Part shown: positions 24,163 through 31,783 of the stretch, piece after piece | Layout: every line of letters starts with the position of its first letter | How positions within the stretch are numbered: position 1 is the stretch's first letter | Notes under the pieces: generated by a model | What the model saw: only the letters and a program-made list of their open reading frames with translations | Database searches by the model: none | Told to the model about the DNA's origin: nothing | Source of the DNA: an uncultured Chloroflexus sp. | GTDB taxonomy: Bacteria > Chloroflexota > Chloroflexia > Chloroflexales > Chloroflexaceae | Assembly: GCF_937951745.1 (NCBI RefSeq) | Contig: NZ_CALFBQ010000026.1 | Location: forward strand, 1-35,223 | Reading direction: 5' to 3' | DNA length: 35,223 bases | Translations under genes and position numbers: made by a program

Positions 24163-24229
24163 CCGCGCCTGCACTTCTGTACGAGATATTCTCAGGCCAG
24201 CACTGCCAGCGCGCAGGCTGGCTTCTTCT
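24148..24229 (+). promoter_or_regulatory. Candidate arginine attenuator: protector, antiterminator and terminator
   Basis: Terminator: GCCAGC-A-CTGC (24196-24206) pairs with GCAG-GCTGGC (24213-24222), 10 bp with one bulged A and a 6-nt loop, followed by TTCTTCT (24223-24229). Antiterminator: GCCTG (24167-24171) can pair with CAGGC (24193-24197), and CTGGC (24155-24159) with GCCAG (24196-24200 or 24205-24209), taking the 5' arm of the terminator. Protector: GCGCG (24148-24152) can pair with CGCGC (24164-24168). A ribosome at the leader stop codon would cover 24155-24171 and let the terminator form; one stalled in the Arg run would leave it free. Read by eye, no energy calculation. Confidence 0.6.
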
Positions 24230-24260
24230 ATGTATTCGCATCAAGTCAGCGCAGGGAGTT

Positions 24261-24959
24261 ATGACGCACTTATATCTAATCCGTCACGGGGAAGCCGTCG
24301 CCAATATTCAGCCGATTGTGGCCGGGATGCGCGGCGATGCCGGATTGACGCCGCGCGGTATCACGCAAGCCGAACGATTGCGTGATCGTCTCGCCACCAG
24401 CGGCGAGATTAAGGCCGATGTCTTGATCTCATCGACCTTGCCGCGCGCCCGCCAGACTGCCGAGATTATCCAACCCGCGTTGGGCCTGCCGATTATCTTC
24501 GATGATGAAGTGCAAGAGCTGCGCGTCGGCGAGGCTGATGGCATGCCAAATCACGAGGCTTGGGCGCTGTTTGGAGTGCCTGATTTCGACCGCTACCCGC
24601 TGCGCCCGATCGCTCCCGGCGGCGAGAGCTGGGGTGATTTTACGCTGCGCGTGAGCCGCGCGCTTACTCGGATTACGTCCGAATATGAGGGCAAGACGAT
24701 TGTGGTAGTCTGTCACGGCGGTGTGATCGACTGCTCGTTCATTCACTTTTTCCGCATGCCGAGTCTGGTGGTGCCACCAACCGACTTTCATACCCGCAAC
24801 ACGAGCATCACGTGGTGGGAGCGGGTAGAACGGCGGAACCAACAGCTTTGGCGGCTTAATGCCTATAACGACATCGCTCATTTACAGGGGATCGGTGCGG
24901 TCGAGTCGGTACGCTGGGAAGATACCCACCCTGCCTCGCCAGTCCCAACTGAGGAGTAG
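24261..24959 (+). CDS. Histidine phosphatase (phosphoglycerate mutase-like) family protein
   Basis: 232 residues from the ATG at 24261; GGGAG is only 2-3 nt upstream, so translation initiation may be weak or coupled to structure. The catalytic motif LIRHGEAVAN is at residues 6-15, RARQTAEII near 60, and the second catalytic His in VVCHGGVID near 155. ITWWERVE and the acidic C-terminus follow. The family includes cofactor-dependent mutases and broad phosphatases; the length and motifs fit a phosphatase. It lies first in the arginine cluster and its stop is 6 nt before argJ, so it is almost certainly cotranscribed. A role in arginine metabolism is not known for this family. Confidence 0.9.
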   Translation: MTHLYLIRHGEAVANIQPIVAGMRGDAGLTPRGITQAERLRDRLATSGEIKADVLISSTLPRARQTAEIIQPALGLPIIFDDEVQELRVGEADGMPNHEAWALFGVPDFDRYPLRPIAPGGESWGDFTLRVSRALTRITSEYEGKTIVVVCHGGVIDCSFIHFFRMPSLVVPPTDFHTRNTSITWWERVERRNQQLWRLNAYNDIAHLQGIGAVESVRWEDTHPASPVPTEE

Positions 24960-24965
24960 CGCAGT

Positions 24966-26183
24966 ATGATCAGCTTTCTCGCCGATGGACACGTTGCAAG
25001 CCCGCGCGGCTGGCGCGCTGCGGTCGCTGCGTGCGGCATTAAGTACGCTCACCGCGACGATCTAGCGTTGGTGGTCAGCGATCGTCCGGCGACAGCAGCG
25101 GCGGCATTTACCACCAACGCCGTGAAAGCGGCCCCGGTGCTGTACGATATGGCGTTGATGGCCCAAGGCGGCGATTGGCGCGCGGTGGTCATTAACGCCG
25201 GCAATGCCAACGCTTGTACCGGCGCTGATGGCGATGCTGCTGCGGTCGCGATGGCCCGCGCCGTCGAGCAGGCCCTTGATCTGCCAGCCAATAGCGTCTT
25301 TGTCATGTCAACCGGCACCATCGGCGTGCCGATGCCGGTGGAAAAGATCACCCGCGGGATCGCCGAGGCTGCGACCCGCCTTAGTCCTGATCACGGCTTG
25401 GCCGCTGCCCGCGCGATTATGACCACCGATACCCGGCCCAAGCATTGCGCCGTCACAGTGACGTTGCCCGATGGGAACAGGATAACCATTGGCGGAATGG
25501 CCAAGGGCGCGGGGATGATTCACCCGAATATGGCGACCATGCTGGCCGTGGTGACAACCGACGCCGCGGTGCCGCGCGCGGTGCTTGACGCAGCGATGCG
25601 GCAGGCACTCGAGGTGAGCTTTAACAGTATCAGCGTCGATGGCGATACCAGCACCAACGACACGTTGCTGGTGATGGCCAATGGCGCAAGCGGCGCGCCG
25701 CCGATCACCGAGCTGGATTCACCTGCCGGAGCTGCCTTTGTGGCCGGCCTTACCACAGTTTGCCAGCACCTTGCCCACGCAATTGTGCGCGATGGCGAAG
25801 GTGCGACCCGTTTTGTCACCATCACCGTGCATGGCGCCGTCAACAACGCCGAGGCCAAGCAGGCGGCCATGACCATTGCTCGCTCGCCGCTGGTCAAGAC
25901 GGCACTGTTCGGGGCTGATCCGAACTGGGGACGGGTGTTGTGCGCGATTGGCTACTCTGGTGCAACGGTTGATCCTAACCGGGTCGTGCTGCACTTCGGC
26001 GGAATGCGGGTGCTGGAAAACGGTTTACCACTGCCGTTCGATGAGCAAGAGGCTCACAAACTGCTCGATGTGCCTGACATTACGATTGATGCCGATCTTG
26101 GTCTTGGCGAGGGAAGCGCCACAGTCTGGACGTGCGATTTTAGCTACGATTATGTGCGGATCAATGCTGAATACCGGACATAA
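24966..26183 (+). CDS. argJ: Glutamate/ornithine N-acetyltransferase ArgJ
   Basis: 405 residues. ArgJ transfers the acetyl group from N-acetylornithine to glutamate, recycling it in arginine synthesis; bifunctional forms also use acetyl-CoA. The precursor is cut into alpha and beta chains at the Thr in the motif KGAGMIHPNMATMLAVVTTD, which is intact here (near residue 185-205). Other conserved parts are AAFTTNAVKAAPV, VINAGNANACTG, MSTGTIGVPMP, SVDGDTSTNDT and DPNWGRVLCAIGYSGA. GAGGAG of the preceding stop region (GAGGAGTAG) acts as its ribosome binding site. Second gene of the cluster that also carries argH and argA downstream. Confidence 0.97.
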   Translation: MISFLADGHVASPRGWRAAVAACGIKYAHRDDLALVVSDRPATAAAAFTTNAVKAAPVLYDMALMAQGGDWRAVVINAGNANACTGADGDAAAVAMARAVEQALDLPANSVFVMSTGTIGVPMPVEKITRGIAEAATRLSPDHGLAAARAIMTTDTRPKHCAVTVTLPDGNRITIGGMAKGAGMIHPNMATMLAVVTTDAAVPRAVLDAAMRQALEVSFNSISVDGDTSTNDTLLVMANGASGAPPITELDSPAGAAFVAGLTTVCQHLAHAIVRDGEGATRFVTITVHGAVNNAEAKQAAMTIARSPLVKTALFGADPNWGRVLCAIGYSGATVDPNRVVLHFGGMRVLENGLPLPFDEQEAHKLLDVPDITIDADLGLGEGSATVWTCDFSYDYVRINAEYRT

Positions 26184-26227
26184 CCATCCCGTCTGGTATC
26201 GCGGAAGAGGGGCGGGGGGTGAGGGTT

Positions 26228-26971
26228 ATGGATCGCACTGCACGCCAACAACTTGCCCGTGAACTGTGCCAGCGCCTCGCTGCGCAGCCGGGAACGGTCG
26301 TGGTTGTGGCGGGAATGATCGAACCGCCTGCGCCACTGACCGATTTCGATCCGCTTGAGGTGCTGGCAGTGGTCGAGAGTACCGTCACGCGCCCACTTCA
26401 CAGCTTCATCGTGCAGAATCTGCCGGTGACGATACATACCATTGCCGCGGCGGAACTGGCGACGGTTGTGTACGCACCAGACCTGCGCTGGGCGCAGTGG
26501 CTAGGATGGTTGGCGACGTTGCAGCCGCTCATCGGCGATGGCCACAAGGTGAGCGAGTGGCTGGCACAGGCCGGCGCCTTGGCCGAGATCGATTTTCACC
26601 GCAGCATCTGGCCGCACCTGCCGCAACTAGTGTTCGGCGTTTACGGCGAACTACGTGCCGCCGCTGCTCGCCGCCACGAGCGGGAGGCCGTCTTGTTAGC
26701 GCCGGCATTGCTCGCCGAGCTACACACCGCGCTCTGCTTGATCAACCGGCGCTGGCCTACCCAGCGCCGCTTCGCCGGAATCATGGAAAGTTTTTCGTTT
26801 CCGTTGCAGCCCCGCGATTGGCCGCAACTAGCCGAAGAGCTGCTCAATGCTCATCAGCTCGACGAGATTGTGCGCGTGGCCGGCACACTCGTCGCCAACT
26901 ACTGGCAATTACTGGTACGGTGCAGTTTGACCATTGAATCTCATCAGACCACAGCAACCGCGCCTTTATGA
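26228..26971 (+). CDS. Hypothetical protein in the arg cluster, possible nucleotidyltransferase-like fold
   Basis: 247 residues from the ATG at 26228 (GTG at 26219 is an alternative). It begins with a helix and a strand (VVVVAGMIEP), then LTDFDPLEVLAVVES, which recalls the DxD-containing strand of nucleotidyltransferases of the aminoglycoside-resistance type; the GS motif before it is absent. The strand THTIA.. and VVYAPDLRWAQWLGWL follow as in that fold. The C-terminal half is helical. I cannot assign an activity. It lies between argJ (44 nt upstream) and argH (22 nt downstream) on the same strand, so it is part of the arginine operon. No membrane segment or signal. Confidence 0.65.
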   Translation: MDRTARQQLARELCQRLAAQPGTVVVVAGMIEPPAPLTDFDPLEVLAVVESTVTRPLHSFIVQNLPVTIHTIAAAELATVVYAPDLRWAQWLGWLATLQPLIGDGHKVSEWLAQAGALAEIDFHRSIWPHLPQLVFGVYGELRAAAARRHEREAVLLAPALLAELHTALCLINRRWPTQRRFAGIMESFSFPLQPRDWPQLAEELLNAHQLDEIVRVAGTLVANYWQLLVRCSLTIESHQTTATAPL

Positions 26972-26993
26972 TCCAAATGGAGGAGTAGCGCCG

Positions 26994-28382
26994 ATGGAAC
27001 ACCGGCTTTGGGGGGGCAGATTTAGCGAACCAACGGCAGCCGAGATGCGCCGGTTCAATGACTCGTTCCGGTTTGACCGGCGACTGGCCGACGTTGATAT
27101 TACCGGCAGCATCGCGTGGGCCAGCGCCTTGGCGCAAGCCGGCCTGATCAGCGAGGCCGAGTATACCGAGCTAGTGCGCGGCTTAGAGCTGGTACGGGCC
27201 GAATTCGCCAATGGTACGTTCGTGGCAATCGAAAGTGACGAAGACATCCATACTGCCGTCGAACGCCGGTTACGCGAACTGATCGGCGATGCCGCGCTCA
27301 AATTACATACTGGCCGCTCGCGCAACGACCAAGTCGCCACCGATATGCGCCTCTACACGATCGGCATTGCCCGCCAGCTCGACCGGCGGCTACGCGATCT
27401 GCAATTGGCGCTGCTCGCGCAAGCCGAACAGCACGCCGATACCCTCATGCCGGGTTATACCCATCTGCAACGCGCCCAACCGATCACCTTCGGCCACTGG
27501 TGCTTGGCCTACGTCGAGATGTTTGCCCGCGACCGCAGCCGCTTGCGCGACGCAATTGCCCGGATGCGCGTGTTGCCACTAGGAGCGGGGGCGTTGGCCG
27601 GTAACTCGCTCGGCGTTGAGCGTGAGCGGCTGACCGAATTGCTCGACGAATTTGATGAATTGTCTGCCAACTCGCTCGATGCGGTCAGCGACCGCGACTT
27701 CGTGGCCGAGACGCTGTTCGCTGGCGCGCTGATCGGCGTTCACCTCAGCCGGCTGGCCGAAGATGTTATCCTCTATGCTAGCAGCGAATTTGGTTTTGTT
27801 GAACTCGCCGATGCCTACAGTACCGGCTCGAGTCTGATGCCGCAGAAGAAAAATCCTGATAGTATGGAATTGTTGCGCGGCAAGAGCGGGCGATTGCTGG
27901 GCAATCTGGTGGCGCTGCTAACCGTGCTGAAGGGCTTGCCGCTCACCTACAACAAAGATATGCAAGAGGACAAAGAGCCGCTCTTTGACAGTTTTGACAC
28001 GCTCGATCTCGGCTTGCAAGTAGCGGCGGCGGCCATTGCCACCATGACCGTGCGCCGTGAGCGGATGGCTGCCGCACTCGATGATGCGATGCTGGCCACC
28101 GATTTGGCCGACGAACTGGTGCGGCGCGGCGTGCCATTCCGCGTCGCCCACGGCAAAGCCGGTCAACTCGTGCAGCGGGCAATGGCGCTGGGCATTAGCC
28201 TGCGCCATCTGCCGCTGAGCGAGTATCAGGCGATTGAGCCAAGCCTTGATGCGAGCATCTATGCCGTGTTCGATATGGCGCGCAGCGTCGCCCAAAAGGC
28301 CAGCTATGGCGGCACCGCGCCGCAACGAGTCCGTGAGCAATGCGCCCGCTGGCACGAGATCTTAGAGGAAGAAGACGAGTAG
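26994..28382 (+). CDS. argH: Argininosuccinate lyase
   Basis: 462 residues from the ATG at 26994, with GGAGGAG 8 nt upstream; the usual ArgH length. The enzyme splits argininosuccinate into arginine and fumarate, the last step of arginine synthesis. Typical blocks are MEHRLWGGRFSEP at the N-terminus, DEDIHTAVERRL, LHTGRSRNDQVATDMRLY, PGYTHLQRAQP with the catalytic base region, and the superfamily signature GSSLMPQKKNPD near residue 280 with the active Ser. NKDMQEDKEPLFDS follows, all intact. Fourth gene of the cluster. A short GGGCACAGC/GCTGTGCCC palindrome begins within its stop codon and separates it from argA. Confidence 0.97.
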   Translation: MEHRLWGGRFSEPTAAEMRRFNDSFRFDRRLADVDITGSIAWASALAQAGLISEAEYTELVRGLELVRAEFANGTFVAIESDEDIHTAVERRLRELIGDAALKLHTGRSRNDQVATDMRLYTIGIARQLDRRLRDLQLALLAQAEQHADTLMPGYTHLQRAQPITFGHWCLAYVEMFARDRSRLRDAIARMRVLPLGAGALAGNSLGVERERLTELLDEFDELSANSLDAVSDRDFVAETLFAGALIGVHLSRLAEDVILYASSEFGFVELADAYSTGSSLMPQKKNPDSMELLRGKSGRLLGNLVALLTVLKGLPLTYNKDMQEDKEPLFDSFDTLDLGLQVAAAAIATMTVRRERMAAALDDAMLATDLADELVRRGVPFRVAHGKAGQLVQRAMALGISLRHLPLSEYQAIEPSLDASIYAVFDMARSVAQKASYGGTAPQRVREQCARWHEILEEEDE

Positions 28383-28401
28383 GGCACAGCAGGCTGTGCC
28401 C
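28382..28401. repeat. REP-like palindrome GGGCACAGC/GCTGTGCCC, copy 2, between argH and argA
   Basis: 9-bp arms around AG (28391-28392). It overlaps the last base of the argH stop codon and has no T-run after it, so it is more likely an mRNA-processing or stability element, or a dispersed repeat, than a terminator. Same arms at 11927-11947. Confidence 0.55.
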
Positions 28402-28421
28402 CTTATGAGACACCTAAAGCT

Positions 28422-28943
28422 ATGACCATCCCGCTCTATACACCGCCAGTCAGCCTGCCGGCACTCCACATCCGGCCCGACGCCGCCGTATCGATTCGCC
28501 GCGCGCGGGTCAGCGATGTACCGCGGCTCTACGAGATCATCAACTACTATGCTGCTCGTGGCGACATGCTGCCTAAGACGCTCGATCAGCTCTACAACCG
28601 CGTGCGTAATTTCAATGTAGCCGAAGCCGATGGCGAAGTGATCGGCTGTGCCGCGTTGCATATCACGTGGGCCGATCTGGCTGAAGTGGTCAGCGTCGCC
28701 GTGCATCCCGCGTTTCAAGGTCGCGGCATTGGCCGCCGCCTCGTTGAACCGCTCTTCGCCGAGGCGATAGAGCTAGGTATTCCCACTCTCTTCACGCTAA
28801 CCTTGCAGGTCGGCTTCTTCAGCTCGCTTGGCTTCCGCGAAGTGCCCAAATTGCGCCTTCCGCACAAAATCTGGCAAGATTGCGCCACCTGTTTCAAACA
28901 GGATCGGTGCGATGAAATTGCGATGATCCGGCAGGTGCCGTAA
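28422..28943 (+). CDS. argA: Short GNAT-type N-acetylglutamate synthase
   Basis: 173 residues. The first step of arginine synthesis, acetyl-CoA plus glutamate to N-acetylglutamate. The sequence fits the short stand-alone GNAT NAGS type: IRRARVSDVPRLYEIINYYA, LPKTLDQLYNRVRNF, GCAALHITWADLAEV, VAVHPAFQGRGIGRRLVEPL (acetyl-CoA loop), FFSSLGFREV, LPHKIWQDCATCFKQDRCDE. The paired Cys motif near the C-terminus is typical of this group. It lies 39 nt after argH on the same strand. ArgJ can make the same intermediate by recycling, so ArgA supplies it anaplerotically. Arginine feedback inhibition is known for some members. No strong Shine-Dalgarno before the ATG. Confidence 0.92.
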   Translation: MTIPLYTPPVSLPALHIRPDAAVSIRRARVSDVPRLYEIINYYAARGDMLPKTLDQLYNRVRNFNVAEADGEVIGCAALHITWADLAEVVSVAVHPAFQGRGIGRRLVEPLFAEAIELGIPTLFTLTLQVGFFSSLGFREVPKLRLPHKIWQDCATCFKQDRCDEIAMIRQVP

Positions 28944-28948
28944 TCGTG

Positions 28949-28991
28949 ACAACCATCGGGCCGTCACGATCACGTGCGGCTCGATGGTTGT
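28949..28991 (+). terminator. Long hairpin downstream of argA
   Basis: ACAACCATCG+GGCCG (28949-28963) pairs with CGGCT+CGATGGTTGT (28977-28991), 15 bp with one G-U, around a 13-nt loop. There is no T-run after it, so it may be a Rho-assisted stop or a 3' stabiliser. It marks the likely end of the arg cluster. Confidence 0.45.
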
Positions 28992-29131
28992 GCGAATCGT
29001 CACATATTCCCTGCTCATAACGCGACTATTTCCACTGTGGCCACGCGCCAAACCGCCCTTTTGCCGAGTCGGACTCAGGCATACAATAAATCTAGGTTCT
29101 TGCAGATGCACTGAAAGCTAGGAGTCATCGT

Positions 29132-29491
29132 ATGCGGATGAATAGCACTATTGCTGCCGCAACTCTGCTGATCGTTCTTGGTGTTGGCGGTGTCTTCTCA
29201 ACCGGTGCTGCAACGTCGGCCATTCCTGCCTTGTTCGGGATCGTCTTGCTGGGGTTAGGGGTGGCGATTGAACGATCGCCAACGCCACGTCGCTTTGAAT
29301 GGATCGCCGCGTTGGTTGGGTTGCTCGGCTTTCTGGCACCGGTCGCCAACCTTGCTCGCGTGATCGGACAAAGCGGCTTCGTCATCAATGCAGCTGTCTT
29401 TGCCAATATCGTGATGTTGGGCACGTGCGGCCTCTACCTGTTGGTCTGGCTGTGGGAGCAGCGCACCGGTGAGCGGTTGCGCATTCGGTAG
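29132..29491 (+). CDS. Small four-helix membrane protein, unknown function
   Basis: 119 residues. AGGAG about 8 nt before the ATG supports the start. Four hydrophobic helices are visible: residues about 6-25, 28-46, 56-78 and 86-110, separated by short loops; ERSPTPRRFEW and a basic C-terminus (RTGERLRIR) lie on the cytosolic side by the positive-inside rule. No family is recognised. It stands alone, followed by a two-way terminator. Confidence 0.72.
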   Translation: MRMNSTIAAATLLIVLGVGGVFSTGAATSAIPALFGIVLLGLGVAIERSPTPRRFEWIAALVGLLGFLAPVANLARVIGQSGFVINAAVFANIVMLGTCGLYLLVWLWEQRTGERLRIR

Positions 29492-29514
29492 ACCACGAAC
29501 AGGATAATGAATAA

Positions 29515-29553
29515 ACGAATGGTGAGGTAGTATCGCCTCTCCTCACCATTCGT
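29515..29553. terminator. Bidirectional terminator hairpin
   Basis: ACGAATGGTGAGG (29515-29527) and CCTCACCATTCGT (29541-29553) are exact complements around a 13-nt loop, with AT-rich flanks on both sides. It lies between convergent genes. Confidence 0.6.
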
Positions 29554-29565
29554 CTATTCGTTCAG

Positions 29566-30462
29566 TTATTCGTTGCTTCCTACTTCAACCCCCGCTAGCC
29601 GTTCGATCGCTTTAATCAGCGCGTGATTGCCTTCGTGGCCCAAGCCGGCGGCTTGCAGCGTGCGATAGAGGTGGAAGACGGTTGATGTGGTGAGCATCGG
29701 TGCGCCGACGGCATCGGCGGCGGCCAGCACTAACCGCAAGTCTTTTTGTTGTAGGTCGATGGTGAAGCCGGGCCGCCAGTCGCGCCGGATCACCTGTGGC
29801 CCTCGGTTCGAGAGCATCCAACTGGCTGCTGCGCCACCGCTGACCGCTGTCAACGTCTTTTCGAGATCGACACCGCTGGCCTGCGCGAAGACCAGCGCCT
29901 CGCTGATCGCCAGCATTGTACCAACGACCAGTATCTGATTAACCAGCTTGACGGTTTGGCCGGCGCCGTGCCCGCCGACATGGGTGATCGTTTTGCCCAT
30001 CGCTTGAAACACCGGCATCGCCCGATCAACCAGTTCCGCTGGCCCGCCCACCATAATGCTGAGCGTGCCGCGCGCTGCCCCTTCGCTGCCGCCGCTGACC
30101 GGCGCGTCAAGGAAGCCGATGCCGCTCTCGCCGAGCCGAGCAGCGAATCGCTGCGCTCCCTGCGGACTGATCGTGCTCATGTCGATCATCAGCGTACCAA
30201 CCCGCGCACCCTCAATCACTCCCTGCGGCCCGAAGATCACTGCCTCGACATCAGGCGTATCGCTGACGCAACTGATCACAATATCGCTGCGGGTAGCCAC
30301 ATCAGCCGGCGATGTTGCTAGTTGCGCACCAGCGGCTACCAGCTCATCGGCGCGCCCCGGCGTGCGGTTCCAGACCGTCAGCGGAAAACCGGCGCGCAAG
30401 ATGTTGGCCGCCATCCCGCGCCCCATAATGCCCAATCCAATAAAGCCGATTCGTTCGGTCAT
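29566..30462 (-). CDS. Beta-hydroxyacid dehydrogenase (3-hydroxyisobutyrate dehydrogenase family)
   Basis: 298 residues from the ATG at 30462, with GAGGAG 7 nt upstream. NAD(P)-binding IGFIGLGIMGRGMAANI at the N-terminus, substrate-site DAPVSGGSEGAARG near residue 120, and the catalytic Lys in GAGQTVKLVNQI near 170. The helical C-terminal domain includes FTIDLQQKDLRL. VWNRT after the first strands (Asn-Arg) fits NADP(H). The family includes 3-hydroxyisobutyrate and tartronate-semialdehyde enzymes and succinic semialdehyde reductases; the substrate cannot be fixed. It is divergent from the CoA-transferase gene with 118 nt between them, which could share control. Confidence 0.92.
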   Translation of the reverse strand: MTERIGFIGLGIMGRGMAANILRAGFPLTVWNRTPGRADELVAAGAQLATSPADVATRSDIVISCVSDTPDVEAVIFGPQGVIEGARVGTLMIDMSTISPQGAQRFAARLGESGIGFLDAPVSGGSEGAARGTLSIMVGGPAELVDRAMPVFQAMGKTITHVGGHGAGQTVKLVNQILVVGTMLAISEALVFAQASGVDLEKTLTAVSGGAAASWMLSNRGPQVIRRDWRPGFTIDLQQKDLRLVLAAADAVGAPMLTTSTVFHLYRTLQAAGLGHEGNHALIKAIERLAGVEVGSNE

Positions 30463-30580
30463 GGCACTCTCCTCGTTGCTATGTGCGTGGTGTACCAATG
30501 GTATCATACCTGCCGGTGGGCAAATCTGCCGTTTCGGGAGCCACACAGCCGTGCGACTCTACCGGAGGGATCAATTCGCT

Positions 30581-31759
30581 ATGCCTGCTGCACTTTCTGA
30601 TCTGCTGGTGCTCGATCTCAGCCGAGTGCTGGCTGGCCCCTACGCTACGATGGTGCTTGCCGATCTAGGGGCGCGGGTGATTAAGGTTGAACAACCCGGC
30701 CTTGGTGATGAAACTCGCCAGTGGGGGCCACCTTTTGCCGAGAATGGCTTGAGCGCCTACTTCATCGCCGTCAACCGCAATAAACAGAGCATTGCCGTCA
30801 ACCTCAAACATCCTGACGGGCAAGCGATCGTGCGCGCGCTCGCCCGCCGGGCCGATGTGCTGATCGAGAATTTCTTGCCGGGAACGTTGGCACGGATGGG
30901 GTTGGGTTATGAAGACTTGCGTGTGCTTAATCCGAGGTTGATCTATTGCAGCATTACCGGTTATGGTCAATCTGGCCCTGACGCACTACGGCCCGGCTAC
31001 GATACGGTGATACAGGCCGAAGGCGGGTTGATGAGCATTACCGGCGAACCCGCTGGCCCGCCGCTGAAGACCGGCGTGGCCGTCGTTGACATCACCACCG
31101 GTTTGTACGCCGCCACCAGCATGTTGGCCGCGCTGCACTACCGCGCGCAGAGCGGCGTAGGCCAGTACATCGATATCGCCCTCTTTGATGTGCAGCTCAG
31201 TTGGTTAGCGAATGTCGCCTCGGCCTACCTCGTCTCCGGCCAACCACCGCAGCGCTACGGCAATGGTCATGCCACGATCGTGCCATACCAGCCCTTTGCC
31301 GCAGCCGACGGTTACCTCATGATCGCGGTTGGCAACGATCAGCAATTCGCTCGTTTCTGCGCTGCGCTCGACCACTCGGAATGGGTGACCGACGAACGCT
31401 TTGCCACCAACCCGGCCCGTGTCGCTCATCGCGCCATTCTCGTGCCGCTGATCGCAGAGGTCATTGCCCGCGAACCGGTCGCGGTCTGGCTGAAACGGCT
31501 CCGCGCTGTTGAAGTGCCGTGCGGGCCGGTGAACGATATTCCAACCGCACTGCGCAGTCCGCAGGCGCAGGCGCGAGCGATGGTGCAGAGTATCGAAGAC
31601 ATACGTATGATTGCTCCCGCCCCCAAACTGAGCGAAACCCCGGCCACTATTCGTACCGCCCCGCCCGCGCTTGGTGCCGATACCGAAGCGGTGTTACGCG
31701 AGATGGGCTATGAATCTGACCAGATCAGCGCGCTGCGTGCAGCCGGAGTGGTGGGGTGA
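30581..31759 (+). CDS. Class III CoA-transferase (CaiB/BaiF/Frc family)
   Basis: 392 residues from the ATG at 30581; GGAGGG lies about 11 nt upstream. The fold signature LLVLDLSRVLAGPYATMVLADLGARVIKVE is typical of the N-terminus, then FFAVNRNKQS-type and VLIENFLPG segments. The catalytic Asp is in GVAVVDITTGLYAATS near residue 165, and GQYIDIALFD and ERFATNPARV follow. The family moves CoA between carboxylates. In Chloroflexus, paralogues act in the 3-hydroxypropionate bi-cycle (succinyl-CoA:malate and mesaconyl-CoA transferases), but none of those neighbours is here, so the substrate stays open. No frameshift or missing active-site residue. Confidence 0.93.
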   Translation: MPAALSDLLVLDLSRVLAGPYATMVLADLGARVIKVEQPGLGDETRQWGPPFAENGLSAYFIAVNRNKQSIAVNLKHPDGQAIVRALARRADVLIENFLPGTLARMGLGYEDLRVLNPRLIYCSITGYGQSGPDALRPGYDTVIQAEGGLMSITGEPAGPPLKTGVAVVDITTGLYAATSMLAALHYRAQSGVGQYIDIALFDVQLSWLANVASAYLVSGQPPQRYGNGHATIVPYQPFAAADGYLMIAVGNDQQFARFCAALDHSEWVTDERFATNPARVAHRAILVPLIAEVIAREPVAVWLKRLRAVEVPCGPVNDIPTALRSPQAQARAMVQSIEDIRMIAPAPKLSETPATIRTAPPALGADTEAVLREMGYESDQISALRAAGVVG

Positions 31760-31783
31760 TTAAGCGGCCAGAAAGGCCAAGCC

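Noticed and set aside
24163-24260. T-box or ArgR (ARG box) control of the arg genes
   Set aside because: No T-box core sequence (AGGGTGGNACCGCG) and no TNTGAATNNNNATTCANA-type site is visible between 23990 and 24260.
23997-24959. N-terminally extended phosphatase starting at 23997
   Set aside because: The extra 88 residues have no family likeness, and the region holds a promoter, the leader peptide in another frame and a terminator. The histidine phosphatase motif begins a few residues after the ATG at 24261.
28382-28401. Palindrome after argH as an intrinsic terminator ending the operon
   Set aside because: The loop is too small, there is no T-run, and argA begins 20 nt later on the same strand.
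30056-31759. Long form of the CoA-transferase gene starting at 30056
   Set aside because: The extension lies antisense over the dehydrogenase gene and is Pro/Ser-rich noise; the fold begins at the ATG at 30581.
30581-31759. Assignment to the 3-hydroxypropionate bi-cycle (mct/smt)
   Set aside because: Family likeness only. None of the expected neighbour genes (mesaconyl-CoA hydratase, citramalyl-CoA lyase) is present.
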